DNA of 64,000 bases from Bin55 sp965199895 (GCA_965199895.1 CBDATJ010000008.1:124001-188000), one strand, 5' to 3'; shown: positions 44,635 to 54,236, numbered from the stretch's first letter. Program-made: numbers and translations. Notes: a model not told the origin generated them from the sequence alone.

Positions 44635-46251
44635 CTAACTGCTCAAGACGAGTACGACTCCACTCACTGCGACCGTGAAATAGATTGCGGAGTAGAGAGT
44701 CACATCACTGGGAAAATCAGTAAAGATCGTATACGGGACGATAAATAGCACCATCGCCCAGCCAAATACTCGGCGAATAACCCTGCGTTTCTTAGCGTTC
44801 TTACGCAGTTCAATAAATTCTTCTAACTGTTTGCTTTGATAACTGGTTTTGTGTTCGAGGCGTTGAATGGTCCTCCGCGCGGTGACCAACAGTTCGGGAA
44901 GCAGTGCGATTTCCAGTACAAGCTTTGGGGCGTTATCAAGTATGGCAGTGATGGTGGATGAAATTCCGTATTTCTCTTTCATCCAACGTTCCATAAATGG
45001 TTTCGCGGTAGCCCACAGGTCTAAATTAGGATCTAGTTGTCTACCCAAGCCTTCGATATTGAGAAGAGTTTTCTGAAGCAGTACCAGCTGTGGTTGTACT
45101 TCCATATGAAAGCGTCGTGCAGCGTTGAACCACTTCAACAATAACAGACCAAATGAAATCTCGGATAGAGGTTGCTCGAAGAACGGCTCGCAGGCTTCTC
45201 GTATCACCTGTTCGAATTCTTCGGTGTCACCTTCATGGGGAATCCAGCCGAATTCAACGTGTAGTCGTGCAATTTCGCCGTAATCTCGATCAAAGAACGC
45301 TACGAGATTGCGTGCTAAAAACGTTTGATCTTCTTCCGACAGAGTCCCCATAATCGCACAATCCACCGCCATGTAGGAGGGGTTGTTCGGTACCGAGATA
45401 TCGACAAAGATGTTTCCCGGGTGCATGTCTGCATGGAAATAGTTGTGCTGGAATACTTGTGTGAAAAAGGTTTCAACTCCACGCTTGGCAAGTAACGCAA
45501 GATCAGTTCCATTTTCCTGAAGCTCGTCGATAGCAGAAATAGGTACTCCTTTGATCTTCTCCATGACGAGGATGCGTTTCCTGGAGAGGTGGTGATAGAC
45601 ACGGGGAACGTACAACAGTGGTGAATGAGTGAAGTTGTTTCTGAGTCTAGTCGTGCTCAAACCTTCGAGTTCAAGGTCCAGTTCATCTAGGATGGTGCGT
45701 TCGTAGTGATCGACCACTTCACACACGTGAAGCTGTCTGGCAATGGGGAAATGCCGTTCCAGAAATTTAGAGGCCTTTTTCATTAACCTCAAATCAGCGA
45801 AGATCGTCTCCTCAACATCGGGACGAAGTACTTTGATGACTACTTCTTCACCAGAGTCTAAGGTCGCACTATGCACCTGCGCTAAAGAAGCGGATGCCAG
45901 AGGCTCGTCGTCGAAGGTTGTAAAGTAGTCAGAGATTGAGCCACCCAGTTCTTTCTCAATGAGTGCAATCGCTGTTTTTGAATCAAGCGGCGGTACTTTG
46001 TCTTGAAGAGTCGCCAATTCGTCAGCAAAGTCGGCTCGAAGTATGTCTCGACGTGTGGAAAGAGCTTGCCCAATTTTGACCGAGATCGGGCCCAGTCGAA
46101 TCATAGCTTCCTTCAGCCGAACCGCAGAAGGTTTTTTCGGTTTAGGAAGATAGGTTGTGGGTAAGAGCCAACGAGACCAATGGTCAGCGAGTAGCTCCGC
46201 AACCGTTGTGTCTAGTCTATACCGGAACCCGATGAATACGAAACGGAACAA
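44635..46251 (-). CDS. ubiB: Ubiquinone biosynthesis regulatory kinase-like protein UbiB
   Basis: An atypical (ABC1/ADCK/UbiB) kinase-like ATPase required for coenzyme Q synthesis. The family's KxGQ motif (ISVKIGQALSTRRDIL), the Ala-rich nucleotide loop ASASLAQVHSA, FHADMHPGNIFV and two C-terminal membrane helices are present. It is 538 residues long. The TTG start is limited by an in-frame stop 12 bases upstream. Last gene of the ubiE-ubiJ-ubiB series. Confidence 0.94.
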   Translation of the reverse strand: MFRFVFIGFRYRLDTTVAELLADHWSRWLLPTTYLPKPKKPSAVRLKEAMIRLGPISVKIGQALSTRRDILRADFADELATLQDKVPPLDSKTAIALIEKELGGSISDYFTTFDDEPLASASLAQVHSATLDSGEEVVIKVLRPDVEETIFADLRLMKKASKFLERHFPIARQLHVCEVVDHYERTILDELDLELEGLSTTRLRNNFTHSPLLYVPRVYHHLSRKRILVMEKIKGVPISAIDELQENGTDLALLAKRGVETFFTQVFQHNYFHADMHPGNIFVDISVPNNPSYMAVDCAIMGTLSEEDQTFLARNLVAFFDRDYGEIARLHVEFGWIPHEGDTEEFEQVIREACEPFFEQPLSEISFGLLLLKWFNAARRFHMEVQPQLVLLQKTLLNIEGLGRQLDPNLDLWATAKPFMERWMKEKYGISSTITAILDNAPKLVLEIALLPELLVTARRTIQRLEHKTSYQSKQLEEFIELRKNAKKRRVIRRVFGWAMVLFIVPYTIFTDFPSDVTLYSAIYFTVAVSGVVLVLSS

Positions 46252-46264
46252 CGGATCAGTTTAG

Positions 46265-46798
46265 TTAGTTTTTCTCTAGATTACTGAGCCGATCTTCTAG
46301 GTCAAGGATGGTCTTTTGGGACTCTCTCAATTGTTCTTCTAGCTCTTCGATGCGCTCATGGTCGACTTTGTTAGTCGTGAGTTCACTCGCCAATCCTTCT
46401 AGAGCTGACTTAGTCGCCGCAATACAGTATTCTGCTGTCATTTTGGACTTTTCAGCTAGTGTATCGGCCGCACTAAAGTCCGGGACCAGAAATGATCGTA
46501 CTGACTCTAGCAGAGATACATCACCAACAACATCGACATCACCATGATTGGAAATGAAGAATGTTCCCAGATCAATGAACGTACCAGTAATGGTTAAATC
46601 TGGTGTATTTTCGGAATAGTTTGCGACTCTAGCGCTTTCATCCTCAAATAGGATGTAGTAATTTTGGTCTTCGATACTCAGTTGGATGAGTTTTTCTGAA
46701 AGAGACGCTGCGGTTTTTCGAGCACTGGGATCGATAGCAATTCTAGCTCTTAGAGCGGCTTCTAATCCGCTTAAAACAGTAGATTGAACAATAGTCAT
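46265..46798 (-). CDS. ubiJ: Ubiquinone biosynthesis accessory factor UbiJ
   Basis: A 177-residue SCP2-domain protein that binds ubiquinone intermediates in the soluble Ubi complex with UbiK. The SCP2 fold covers about residues 15-110 (DLTITGTFIDLGTFF, DVDVVGDVSLLESV). A coiled coil ends it (HERIEELEEQLRESQKTI). It overlaps ubiE by four bases. Confidence 0.85.
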   Translation of the reverse strand: MTIVQSTVLSGLEAALRARIAIDPSARKTAASLSEKLIQLSIEDQNYYILFEDESARVANYSENTPDLTITGTFIDLGTFFISNHGDVDVVGDVSLLESVRSFLVPDFSAADTLAEKSKMTAEYCIAATKSALEGLASELTTNKVDHERIEELEEQLRESQKTILDLEDRLSNLEKN

Positions 46799-47508
46799 TT
46801 GACACCTGTATGAATGGCAACAATACCTCCTAGGAGGTTATCGTATTGAGAGTAATGAAATCCTGCATATTCTACCAGAGCTTTGAGTTCATCTTGAGTG
46901 GTGTGGGTGTCTATACTACTCACCAAGTATTCATATGGTTTAGTGTCGCCAACCACAGCTGACCCCAACAGAGGCCATAGCCGCCGATATGAGTGGAAGG
47001 CGGAATTGAGCCCAGGTGAAGTGGGATGAGCAAATTCTAGGATAGACAGCCGACCCTGCGCTTTGAGGACACGGTAACACTCAGCAAGTGCTGCTTGCTT
47101 ATCTGCAACATTGCGAATACCAAATGCCATAGAGATACAGTCGTATGAGTGGTCGGGTAGGGGCATGGCTTCAACGTTCGCGACAACGAACTGCACTTCA
47201 GCATAGCCAGCTTCAATCAACCGATCTCTGCCTTCAACCGTCATTCGTTCATTGACGTCGAGTACCGTCACTGAACCCGTGTCACCGACACTTTCGACCA
47301 ACAGTTTTGCTATGTCTCCCGTGCCTCCGGCTACGTCTAGGACATCGTCTCCTTCGTGAACACTAGTGGACTCGCAGAAAATTCTCTTCAAGATACGGTG
47401 AGTACCCAATGACATAAGGTCATTCATCAAGTCATAACGTTTGGAAACTTGATCAAAAACCCTGTTAACCTCTAGGTTGTGGTTTGCGTGTTCTTTCTGT
47501 CGGTTCAT
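46795..47508 (-). CDS. ubiE: Ubiquinone/menaquinone methyltransferase UbiE
   Basis: A C-methyltransferase of ubiquinone synthesis. SAM motif VLDVAGGTGDIAKLL, RYDLMNDLMSLGTHR near the N-terminus, and MAFGIRNVADKQAAL. I start at ATG 47508 by homology (237 residues). A TTG at 47562 would add 18 residues and overlap the DUF971 gene; neither has a strong ribosome binding site. Confidence 0.93.
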   Translation of the reverse strand: MNRQKEHANHNLEVNRVFDQVSKRYDLMNDLMSLGTHRILKRIFCESTSVHEGDDVLDVAGGTGDIAKLLVESVGDTGSVTVLDVNERMTVEGRDRLIEAGYAEVQFVVANVEAMPLPDHSYDCISMAFGIRNVADKQAALAECYRVLKAQGRLSILEFAHPTSPGLNSAFHSYRRLWPLLGSAVVGDTKPYEYLVSSIDTHTTQDELKALVEYAGFHYSQYDNLLGGIVAIHTGVK

Positions 47509-47543
47509 GATGGGCTTGATGATACAAACACCTGCTAGGCAAG

Positions 47544-47927
47544 CTATTGATCGGGAGTCCAATTCCCGACAGAAATTTTAGCCAATCTAGAAGCGTTGGC
47601 TTCACTTAACTTCTGCAGATATTGACTCCAATTTTTCTCTTGATTATCAGCTAATTCCTTGAGGTATTCCCATGAGAAGATTCCACTGTCGTGACCATCG
47701 GAGAACACAATTCGTACGGCGTAGTTGCCCACAGCGTCAACTGATCGAATTTCGACGTTTTTCTTGCCAGTTTGTAGGATTTGTTGAGCGGGTGTGTGTC
47801 CTCTCACTTCAGCCGAAGGCGAGTAAACTCTCATATACTCGGCCGTAAGTTCGATTTTCGGACAGGAGGGGAAAGTTATCTGCAGTATACGAGACTGAGA
47901 CAAGTACTTGATTTCGCTGGGTATCAG
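47544..47927 (-). CDS. DUF971 / GBBH-like domain protein, probable CTG start
   Basis: A small protein with the gamma-butyrobetaine-hydroxylase-like N-terminal domain (EYMRVYSPSAEVRGHTP, then FSDGHDSGIFSWEYL), commonly found between hslU and ubiE. Its function is unsettled. A TTG at 47901-47903 is the first conventional start, but the family's N-terminal IPSEIK lies in frame just upstream. CTG at 47927 has AGGAG (47940-47936) eight bases before it and yields MIPSEIKYLSQSR, 127 residues. ATA follows the CTG and is a less likely start. Confidence 0.85.
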   Translation of the reverse strand: MIPSEIKYLSQSRILQITFPSCPKIELTAEYMRVYSPSAEVRGHTPAQQILQTGKKNVEIRSVDAVGNYAVRIVFSDGHDSGIFSWEYLKELADNQEKNWSQYLQKLSEANASRLAKISVGNWTPDQ

Positions 47928-47950
47928 TGGCAGTTCTCCTAGATTCCGAC

Positions 47951-49285
47951 CTAGAGTATGTATCGGGACAGGTCTTGATTCTTCACCAATTCCTTCAACT
48001 GCATATCGACATAGGTAGCGTCGACGTGGAGGGTCTTCATGGTGTCTCCTCCCGAGTAAGAAATTTCCTCCATCAGCCTTTCTAGGATGGTGTGGAGTCG
48101 ACGAGCACCAATATTTTCGGTGTTCTCGTTCACTTCAGAAGCTATTTCCGCAATGCGTGCAATGCCATCATCCGAAAACGTCAGCTTAACTCCATCCGTA
48201 GACATTAGATCTTGGTATTGTTGGGTCAATGATGCGTTGGGTTCAACCAAAATGCGTCGAAATTCTTCCGGAGACAATGCGCTGAGTTCTACTCGAATCG
48301 GTAAGCGTCCTTGAAGCTCTGGGATCAAATCCGAAGGTTTTGAGAGATGAAACGCACCTGATGCAATAAACAAGATATGATCTGTCTTGATCATGCCATA
48401 GCGAGTCGAGATGGTACAACCTTCAATCAGTGGAAGCAAGTCTCGCTGTACTCCTTCTCGGGAAACATCCGTTCCGTGTTCGTGACGCTTGGCAACTTTA
48501 TCTAGTTCGTCTAGAAAGACGATACCAGTTTGTTCGACAGCGTCGACAGCTTGGGTCTTGAGTTCATCTTCATTGATGAGCTTTGCGGCTTCTTCTTCCT
48601 TGAGTCTTTTTTTCGCATCACCGACTCGAAACTTAGCTCTCTTTTTCCGACCACCGGACATAGAACTAAACATTTCTTTGATGTTGTTCATCGCGTCTTC
48701 CATTCCTGGTGGTGCAAGGAATTCCATTCCAATCGGAGATTGATGGTCGGAAATTTCGATTTCAATTTCTTTATCGTCCAGTTTGCCTGCTCGAAGGTCC
48801 TTTCTCATCTCCTCATTCCAATTCAGCGATGGAACACTTGAAGATGAGGTATAGCCGTAGTTGCTTTGAGGTGATACCGTTAAAGCTTGCAGGATTTTTT
48901 CTTCAGCAGCTCGTTTTGCTGCTCCTTCGGAATAACTCATAGCATTTTCGCGAAGCATCTTGTAGGATGTGTCGACGAGATCTCGGATGATCGATTCAAC
49001 ATCGCGACCCACGTAACCGACTTCAGTGAATTTAGTTGCCTCTACTTTGATAAAGGGAGCATTGGCTAATCGAGCTAAACGGCGAGCAATTTCTGTCTTA
49101 CCGACACCCGTCGGTCCGATCATCAAGATATTCTTCGGGGTTACTTCTTCCCGCATCCGATCATCTAGTTGCATTCGTCGCCAGCGATTGCGAAGGGCAA
49201 TAGCTACGGCTCTTTTGGCTTGGTCCTGACCCACAATGTGTTTGTTGAGTTCGTGGACGATTTCTCTGGGGGTCATGACACTCAT
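47951..49285 (-). CDS. hslU: ATP-dependent protease ATPase subunit HslU
   Basis: The AAA+ unfoldase of the HslUV protease. N-terminal MTPREIVHELNKHIVGQ, Walker A GPTGVGKTE, the pore loop GYVGRDVESI, Walker B VFLDELDKVA, and an I-domain at about 110-240. It ends in the C-terminal LSRYIL tail that docks into HslV. Its start overlaps hslV by four bases. Confidence 0.96.
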   Translation of the reverse strand: MSVMTPREIVHELNKHIVGQDQAKRAVAIALRNRWRRMQLDDRMREEVTPKNILMIGPTGVGKTEIARRLARLANAPFIKVEATKFTEVGYVGRDVESIIRDLVDTSYKMLRENAMSYSEGAAKRAAEEKILQALTVSPQSNYGYTSSSSVPSLNWNEEMRKDLRAGKLDDKEIEIEISDHQSPIGMEFLAPPGMEDAMNNIKEMFSSMSGGRKKRAKFRVGDAKKRLKEEEAAKLINEDELKTQAVDAVEQTGIVFLDELDKVAKRHEHGTDVSREGVQRDLLPLIEGCTISTRYGMIKTDHILFIASGAFHLSKPSDLIPELQGRLPIRVELSALSPEEFRRILVEPNASLTQQYQDLMSTDGVKLTFSDDGIARIAEIASEVNENTENIGARRLHTILERLMEEISYSGGDTMKTLHVDATYVDMQLKELVKNQDLSRYIL

Positions 49286-49824
49286 GGATTGGGTAGTTCC
49301 TCGATAGTAGTATTGTGGTTGGTATAGATGCAGATATCAGCGGCGATGCCAAGAGCGGTCGAGACAATGTCACGAGCGGACAAGTGGGTGTGTGCAAGTA
49401 ACGCTTTTGCAGCTGCTTGGGCATATGAGCCACCCGAACCAATACAAATCAATTCGTCATCGGGTTCAACCACGTCACCTGTTCCGCTAATCAACAATGA
49501 GGTTGCTTCGTCAGCAACGATCAGCAACGCTTCGAGTCGTCTCAGTGCCCGGTCTGCACGCCAGTCTTTCGCGAGTTCAACTGCAGAGCGAGCAAGATTA
49601 CCTTGGTACTTTTCCAACATGCCTTCAAATCGCTCAAACAGAGTAAATGCATCAGCTGTCCCTCCAGCGAAGCCAGCAAGGATTTTGTCTTCGTGCAATT
49701 TGCGAATTTTGACCGCTTCTCTCTTGATCACGGTATGACCAAGCGATACTTGTCCATCTGCTCCCAGAGCCACTTTGCCGTCTCGACGAACACATACGAC
49801 GGTTGTACTACGGATTTTGTTCAA
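49282..49824 (-). CDS. hslV: ATP-dependent protease peptidase subunit HslV
   Basis: A threonine protease of the proteasome beta family. The start is TTG with AGGAC about eight bases upstream. The predicted product begins MNKIRSTTVVCVRR, so a six-residue propeptide probably precedes the catalytic Thr; E. coli HslV has only Met there. GADGQVSLG and FAGGTADAFTLFE confirm the family. Confidence 0.95.
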   Translation of the reverse strand: MNKIRSTTVVCVRRDGKVALGADGQVSLGHTVIKREAVKIRKLHEDKILAGFAGGTADAFTLFERFEGMLEKYQGNLARSAVELAKDWRADRALRRLEALLIVADEATSLLISGTGDVVEPDDELICIGSGGSYAQAAAKALLAHTHLSARDIVSTALGIAADICIYTNHNTTIEELPNP

Positions 49825-49861
49825 TGTATTTTGTCCTCATGCGAACAATTCATTCGATAAT

Positions 49862-50479
49862 TTAGGGGGGTGTTTCTCTTAAGGGAACAAGAAAAGTTGA
49901 GATATTGCGTTGTGCTAGTCGCTCTGAATCGTCTTCACTCTGCTCGATTGTCGAGTAAGGTCCGACAATCACGCGAAACGGCACCGGTGTATCGGAATCT
50001 GTTACTTCCGTCATGTAAGCATCGTAGCCTTCCAGCAACAAAGAAGCTCGAAACGAATCTGCATGCTTCCGTTCACCAAATGCACCAGTTTGCAGCACAT
50101 ATCCCGTGATGCTCTCGTCCACTCCAGGATCTGCAACCACTTCTTCTACGTTTTCGTCTATGACGGGTTCTGCAGTGACTTCGATAGCAACATCTTCTTC
50201 AGGTTTCGGTTCTGAGGGAGTATCCTCTCCTCGATAGAAGCCGACTCGATTCGGGTCGGTTGTTTCTAGCCTTTCTGGAAATTCAAACTCCACATTCGGG
50301 AACGCTTTGTCTATATCGGGGAACGTAGCAGTAACCTGTGAGTCTGGGGTAAATAACTGATTGCCCACGTAGAATGTGGCAGCACCCAGAACGAGTCCTA
50401 CAAAGATTCCACCCAGGAATGAAGGTGCTACCACTCTCGTAGCTACCCCCGATGAGGGCTTCTTTTTGCGCTTAGCCAA
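49862..50479 (-). CDS. ftsN: SPOR-domain protein, FtsN-like
   Basis: A bitopic protein: basic cytoplasmic start (MAKRKKKPSS), membrane helix near 20-40 (FLGGIFVGLVLGAATFYVG), an acidic linker, and a C-terminal SPOR domain that binds denuded septal glycan (YVLQTGAFGERKHADSFRA, then FRVIVGPY). Position before hslVU is that of ftsN in E. coli and Pseudomonas. The start is TTG with AGGAA seven bases upstream. Confidence 0.82.
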   Translation of the reverse strand: MAKRKKKPSSGVATRVVAPSFLGGIFVGLVLGAATFYVGNQLFTPDSQVTATFPDIDKAFPNVEFEFPERLETTDPNRVGFYRGEDTPSEPKPEEDVAIEVTAEPVIDENVEEVVADPGVDESITGYVLQTGAFGERKHADSFRASLLLEGYDAYMTEVTDSDTPVPFRVIVGPYSTIEQSEDDSERLAQRNISTFLVPLRETPP

Positions 50480-50841
50480 CTAAGGATTCCTGCAGGTTTT
50501 GACGTAGCAATGTGACTGTCGAGTACCTATCACGGCAAATTCGCAGTGAAAAATCTCGAACTGCAAGTAGCTGGGTACTGAATTTGTGTGGTTATAACCT
50601 ATTTGTATGGTCAAAGTGTGCATAAATCAACTTATACTCGTGAATTTTCTAAACAATCTGCACTAAAGTGCATCAATGAGATCCTACGTCCTTTTCTTCG
50701 TCTGAATATGAAAATAGTGTGATCCCTATGATCCCCAATCTGCCTATATTCAAGTGTTTTCTATCCATCACATCAGAATCCTCAGGTTACATGGTTCGAG
50801 ATATTTTTGGACCAAGCACGGGCGCATGATGGAGAAATATT

Positions 50842-50931
50842 ATGACTAAATTTACTAACTTGAATTCAGGCTGGATTCCACATGTTGACGAACAGCGCGT
50901 GGTCTTCAATCAATGCTCGATGAGCATCTGA
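50842..50931 (+). CDS. Possible 29-residue small protein A
   Basis: ATG with GGAG seven bases upstream and a 29-codon frame. The peptide has one Cys near its end (VVFNQCSMSI). After the TGA the same frame stays open for a further 39 codons, which might indicate a broken gene rather than a peptide. No relative is recognised and no maturation genes are nearby. Confidence 0.25.
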   Translation: MTKFTNLNSGWIPHVDEQRVVFNQCSMSI

Positions 50932-51250
50932 TTTGTGGCATCAGCTCTGTTCGAAACCAAGATTGACGAAGTGCATCCGCGCTGTCCAACCATACAAACT
51001 GAAGATCCTGCACAAGACCTGTCATCGAACCGAATCACTGAAATTTGAATGCCAAGAGATCCAATCCTAGACTATCTCTTGAACACGACAGGATGATCCG
51101 AAGCCAGCGACGACAGGTTCGATTGTTGGCATTGAGATAAGTACAAGCCATATCCCGACCAGCATCATTATGGAAATTCAAGGATAGGCGAACCCTAGAG
51201 CCAAGTTACCTGAAAAGCAAACCGGAGATCCGCGTGCAAGGGAGAATACC

Positions 51251-51340
51251 ATGAATTCATTGCAGCAAAATTCTATCTCAGAAAGCAATTGGAAACTCAG
51301 ATCCAGACAAACGGATGCTGGCGTTGTACCCATGAGGTGA
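51251..51340 (+). CDS. Possible 29-residue small protein B
   Basis: ATG with AAGGGAG six bases upstream and a 29-codon frame (MNSLQQNSISESNWKLRSRQ at the start). It is polar with no membrane helix. The ribosome binding site is the only support. Confidence 0.25.
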   Translation: MNSLQQNSISESNWKLRSRQTDAGVVPMR

Positions 51341-51670
51341 GGAGTCGGACGACTATCATGAAGAAACGACCGAAGAGGGTAGCTATGACACCATGATCGA
51401 TGGGTGGTTGTTGATGTTTCTGATCAATGTACTGCGAACGGTCCGAGAATCTTTCAACAAGAACGAGACCAGCTATTCGTGCGCATTGCACGAAGGGACT
51501 ACTGATTCAATTTCGTTAGTACTGAACGATGATGCCGCAGCGGCTCAATCGAGAGCGCATTACAGGATCGATGACTCAGTCAGCGATGGAACACGCACAA
51601 TACCTATGTGTCAAACGTCTATCATAGATACTTGTATTCATCTCCAAAACACTGGGGTCGGAGATCGACT

Positions 51671-54202
51671 TTGATCTGGTTAAAGATACGCAAATTAATC
51701 CAACGGTTAAAAACCAATAGAGACGACTTTAAACCGAGTCAGTCCAAGAAAGCTGGGTTGAATGAAGACCATAAGCGGATCCTAATGTGCCTGTTCAAAG
51801 TAGGTGTGTGGTTAAGCGCATTCGGAATGACCTCATTTGTTCTCGCTATTTGTGGAGTTTTCTTGTATCTGGACCCACGCAATCCAGAGGCTGCGACCTA
51901 CCGCAACTACCAATACGAGCAACCGATGAGGATTTTTTCTGCAGAGGGTGCTTTGCTTGCGGAGTTCGGAGAACGCAGACTCATCCCCATCGATATTGAA
52001 GATGTTCCTGATTTGTATCTGCGAGCGGTAGTAGCAACGGAAGACAAACGTTTTTATTCACATGGTGGCATTGATTGGATCTCATTTGCCAATGATGCTC
52101 TCGATTTTGTTTTCACAGACAACGCTAAACGCGGTGCATCAACAATCACGATGCAACTCCCTCGAAACGTCGCTGATTTGACTCGAGACCAAACCATTGT
52201 TCGAAAGTTGCGTGAGATGTTGTTGGCGATCAGAATTGAAAATGATTTGACCAAAGAAGAGATTCTCGAGCTCTATGTCAACGTTGTACCTTTTGGTAAG
52301 CGAGCACACGGTGTTCAAGCTGCTGCGTTCACCTACTACGGCAAACCAGTAGACAAGCTAAATATTGCTCAAATAGCCATGCTTGCGGGTATACCCAAAC
52401 GTCCAGAAGCGGGTAACCCCATCAACGGACCAGAATACGCAATGAATCGTCGTAATTTGGTGTTACGCCGCATGCGTGATGATGGTGTCATCACCGTTGA
52501 CGAATATGAAACTGCTCGACAACAACCCCTTAGCGCCCGTGTCCATAGCAGAAAGCTTGACTTACCTGCTCCCTACCCGGCTGAAGTCGTGAGACAAGAG
52601 ATGGTTGAGCTCTTTGGTAAAGAGATTTATTCGGGTTACTCCATTTACACCACCATCGATCATGAACATCAACTTGCGGCTCAGAACGCTCTCAGAACTG
52701 AACTGGAAAACTACGATCGTCTTCGAGGCTATCGAGGTCCCGAACGACACATAGAAGATGTCGAAGACGAAAATGCTCGTGTTCGTTATTTGAATGAACT
52801 GAAGAGTGAAATTGATGTGGGTTTGTTAGTTCCTGCGGTTGTTACTCATGTAGCAGAACGGTCAATCCAAGCCTTGTTGCGCAACGGTACCGAGATTACA
52901 GTTCCGTGGAAAGGGCTGTCTTGGGCAAGACGCTCTCTCGGATCTGCGGGAGTTGCACGACGACCTCGTAATGCTGGGGAAGTCGTTCGCGTAGGTGACG
53001 TGATAAGAATCAAGGCTAACGATGAAGAGCAGTGGAAACTGACCCAAGTGCCAGAAGTACAGGGAGCGATCGTTGCGATTGAACCACGTACGGGTGCGAT
53101 CACAGCCATGGTTGGAGGTTATAACTTCAACATTTCTCAATACAACCACGCGACCCAAGCAAAACGACAACCGGGGTCAGGCTTTAAACCGTTCGTCTAC
53201 ACCGCAGCATTAGCTAACGGAGTGACTCCCGCTTCTATCTTTTTGGATGCACCCTTAGTCTTCAACGACGAAGGACTTGAAACTGCTTATCGCCCACGAA
53301 ACTTTAGTGGTACCTATAACGGTCCAACGCGAGTACGCGAAGCACTCTACCGTTCTATCAACCTAGTTTCCATCAGAGTATTGGAGACTATTGGAGCGAC
53401 GCCAGCACGAGACTTCATTGAAAGGTTTGGTTTCAACGAAGAGGAAATGCCCAACAACACCCAACTTGCTATCGGGGGTGGCGGTCTCGCAGTGTCTCCC
53501 TTGGATATGGCTACCGCATATGCAGTATTCGCTAATGGGGGGTATCGTGTTGAGCCACATCTTGTGGAAAAAGTAGTCTCACTTGATAATGAAGTTGTGT
53601 ACGCACCCATTTATCCCACAGTTTGCGATAGCTGTGGTTACTCGGATACGGAGTGGAATCTAGAGGACTGGCAGCAATCAGACGAATTTGAAATGACGGA
53701 AGTCGAGCATACTCCTACTGAAGAAAATGCTGAATCGGTTCTGGATCCTCGATTATCGTTTCTCATTGATTCGATGCTAAGGGATGTTGTTAAGCTAGGA
53801 ACCGCTCGTCGCGCACAAGAAATCGGAAGAACAGACTTAGCTGGGAAAACTGGGACGACCAATGATGCAGTGGATACATGGTTCAATGGCTATCAGCAAA
53901 ATCTGGTTGCCACCGCTTGGGTTGGGTTCACGAATCGAAAATCTCTAGGCGAGACGGAATATGGATCCACGCGACCGCTCACCATTTGGATGGACTTCAT
54001 GGATGATGTCTTAACAGATACTCCCTTGTACACTCCAGTACCACCCGACGGAATCGTCAGTGTCTATGTCGATCCCAAAACTGGGGAAGTAGCTGCTGAC
54101 GATCAAAAAGATGCAATTGCGGAGTATTTCCTCGCAGACAACGCACCAGAAAGGTCAAAGAGTCAAGATACAACCCATGTCAAACCAGAAGACATTTTTT
54201 AG
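51671..54202 (+). CDS. mrcA: Penicillin-binding protein 1A
   Basis: A class A bifunctional peptidoglycan synthase. Membrane anchor near residues 45-70. Glycosyltransferase 51 domain with ATEDKRFYSHGGID and GASTITMQLPRN. An OB-like insertion follows at about 340-460. The transpeptidase has SxxK in RQPGSGFKPFVY, SxN in YRSINLVS and KTG in AGKTGTTND. I start at TTG 51671, which has GGAG exactly seven bases upstream (843 residues); GTG 51608 would add 21 residues without a good site. It is about the length of the E. coli protein. A neighbouring ponA/rpmE/priA cluster also exists in Pseudomonas. Confidence 0.93.
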   Translation: MIWLKIRKLIQRLKTNRDDFKPSQSKKAGLNEDHKRILMCLFKVGVWLSAFGMTSFVLAICGVFLYLDPRNPEAATYRNYQYEQPMRIFSAEGALLAEFGERRLIPIDIEDVPDLYLRAVVATEDKRFYSHGGIDWISFANDALDFVFTDNAKRGASTITMQLPRNVADLTRDQTIVRKLREMLLAIRIENDLTKEEILELYVNVVPFGKRAHGVQAAAFTYYGKPVDKLNIAQIAMLAGIPKRPEAGNPINGPEYAMNRRNLVLRRMRDDGVITVDEYETARQQPLSARVHSRKLDLPAPYPAEVVRQEMVELFGKEIYSGYSIYTTIDHEHQLAAQNALRTELENYDRLRGYRGPERHIEDVEDENARVRYLNELKSEIDVGLLVPAVVTHVAERSIQALLRNGTEITVPWKGLSWARRSLGSAGVARRPRNAGEVVRVGDVIRIKANDEEQWKLTQVPEVQGAIVAIEPRTGAITAMVGGYNFNISQYNHATQAKRQPGSGFKPFVYTAALANGVTPASIFLDAPLVFNDEGLETAYRPRNFSGTYNGPTRVREALYRSINLVSIRVLETIGATPARDFIERFGFNEEEMPNNTQLAIGGGGLAVSPLDMATAYAVFANGGYRVEPHLVEKVVSLDNEVVYAPIYPTVCDSCGYSDTEWNLEDWQQSDEFEMTEVEHTPTEENAESVLDPRLSFLIDSMLRDVVKLGTARRAQEIGRTDLAGKTGTTNDAVDTWFNGYQQNLVATAWVGFTNRKSLGETEYGSTRPLTIWMDFMDDVLTDTPLYTPVPPDGIVSVYVDPKTGEVAADDQKDAIAEYFLADNAPERSKSQDTTHVKPEDIF

Positions 54203-54236
54203 CGCAACTGTCGTGGTTGTATCGGGGGTACTCACC

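Larger units (their letters stand above)
50480..51670. other. Gene-poor region, about 1.2 kb, with short ORFs
   Basis: No recognisable gene, tRNA or known RNA. It separates divergent ftsN and PBP1A genes, so both promoters lie here, but it is far longer than needed. Several very short plus-strand ORFs have good ribosome binding sites (50842-50931, 51251-51340). A longer frame from 51393 to 51674 reads through into the PBP1A start. Decay of a former gene, or small peptides, would both fit. Confidence 0.5.

Noticed and set aside
48489..48841. Plus-strand ORFs opposite hslU
   Set aside because: Antisense to a highly conserved gene, with no ribosome binding site or family resemblance.
50735..50770. 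Sigma-32 heat-shock promoter for ftsN-hslVU
   Set aside because: CTTGAA is present on the minus strand but the partner box reads GGGGAT instead of CCCCAT.
51297..51491. 64-codon minus-strand ORF in the gene-poor region
   Set aside because: Low similarity to anything known, TTG start and no ribosome binding site.
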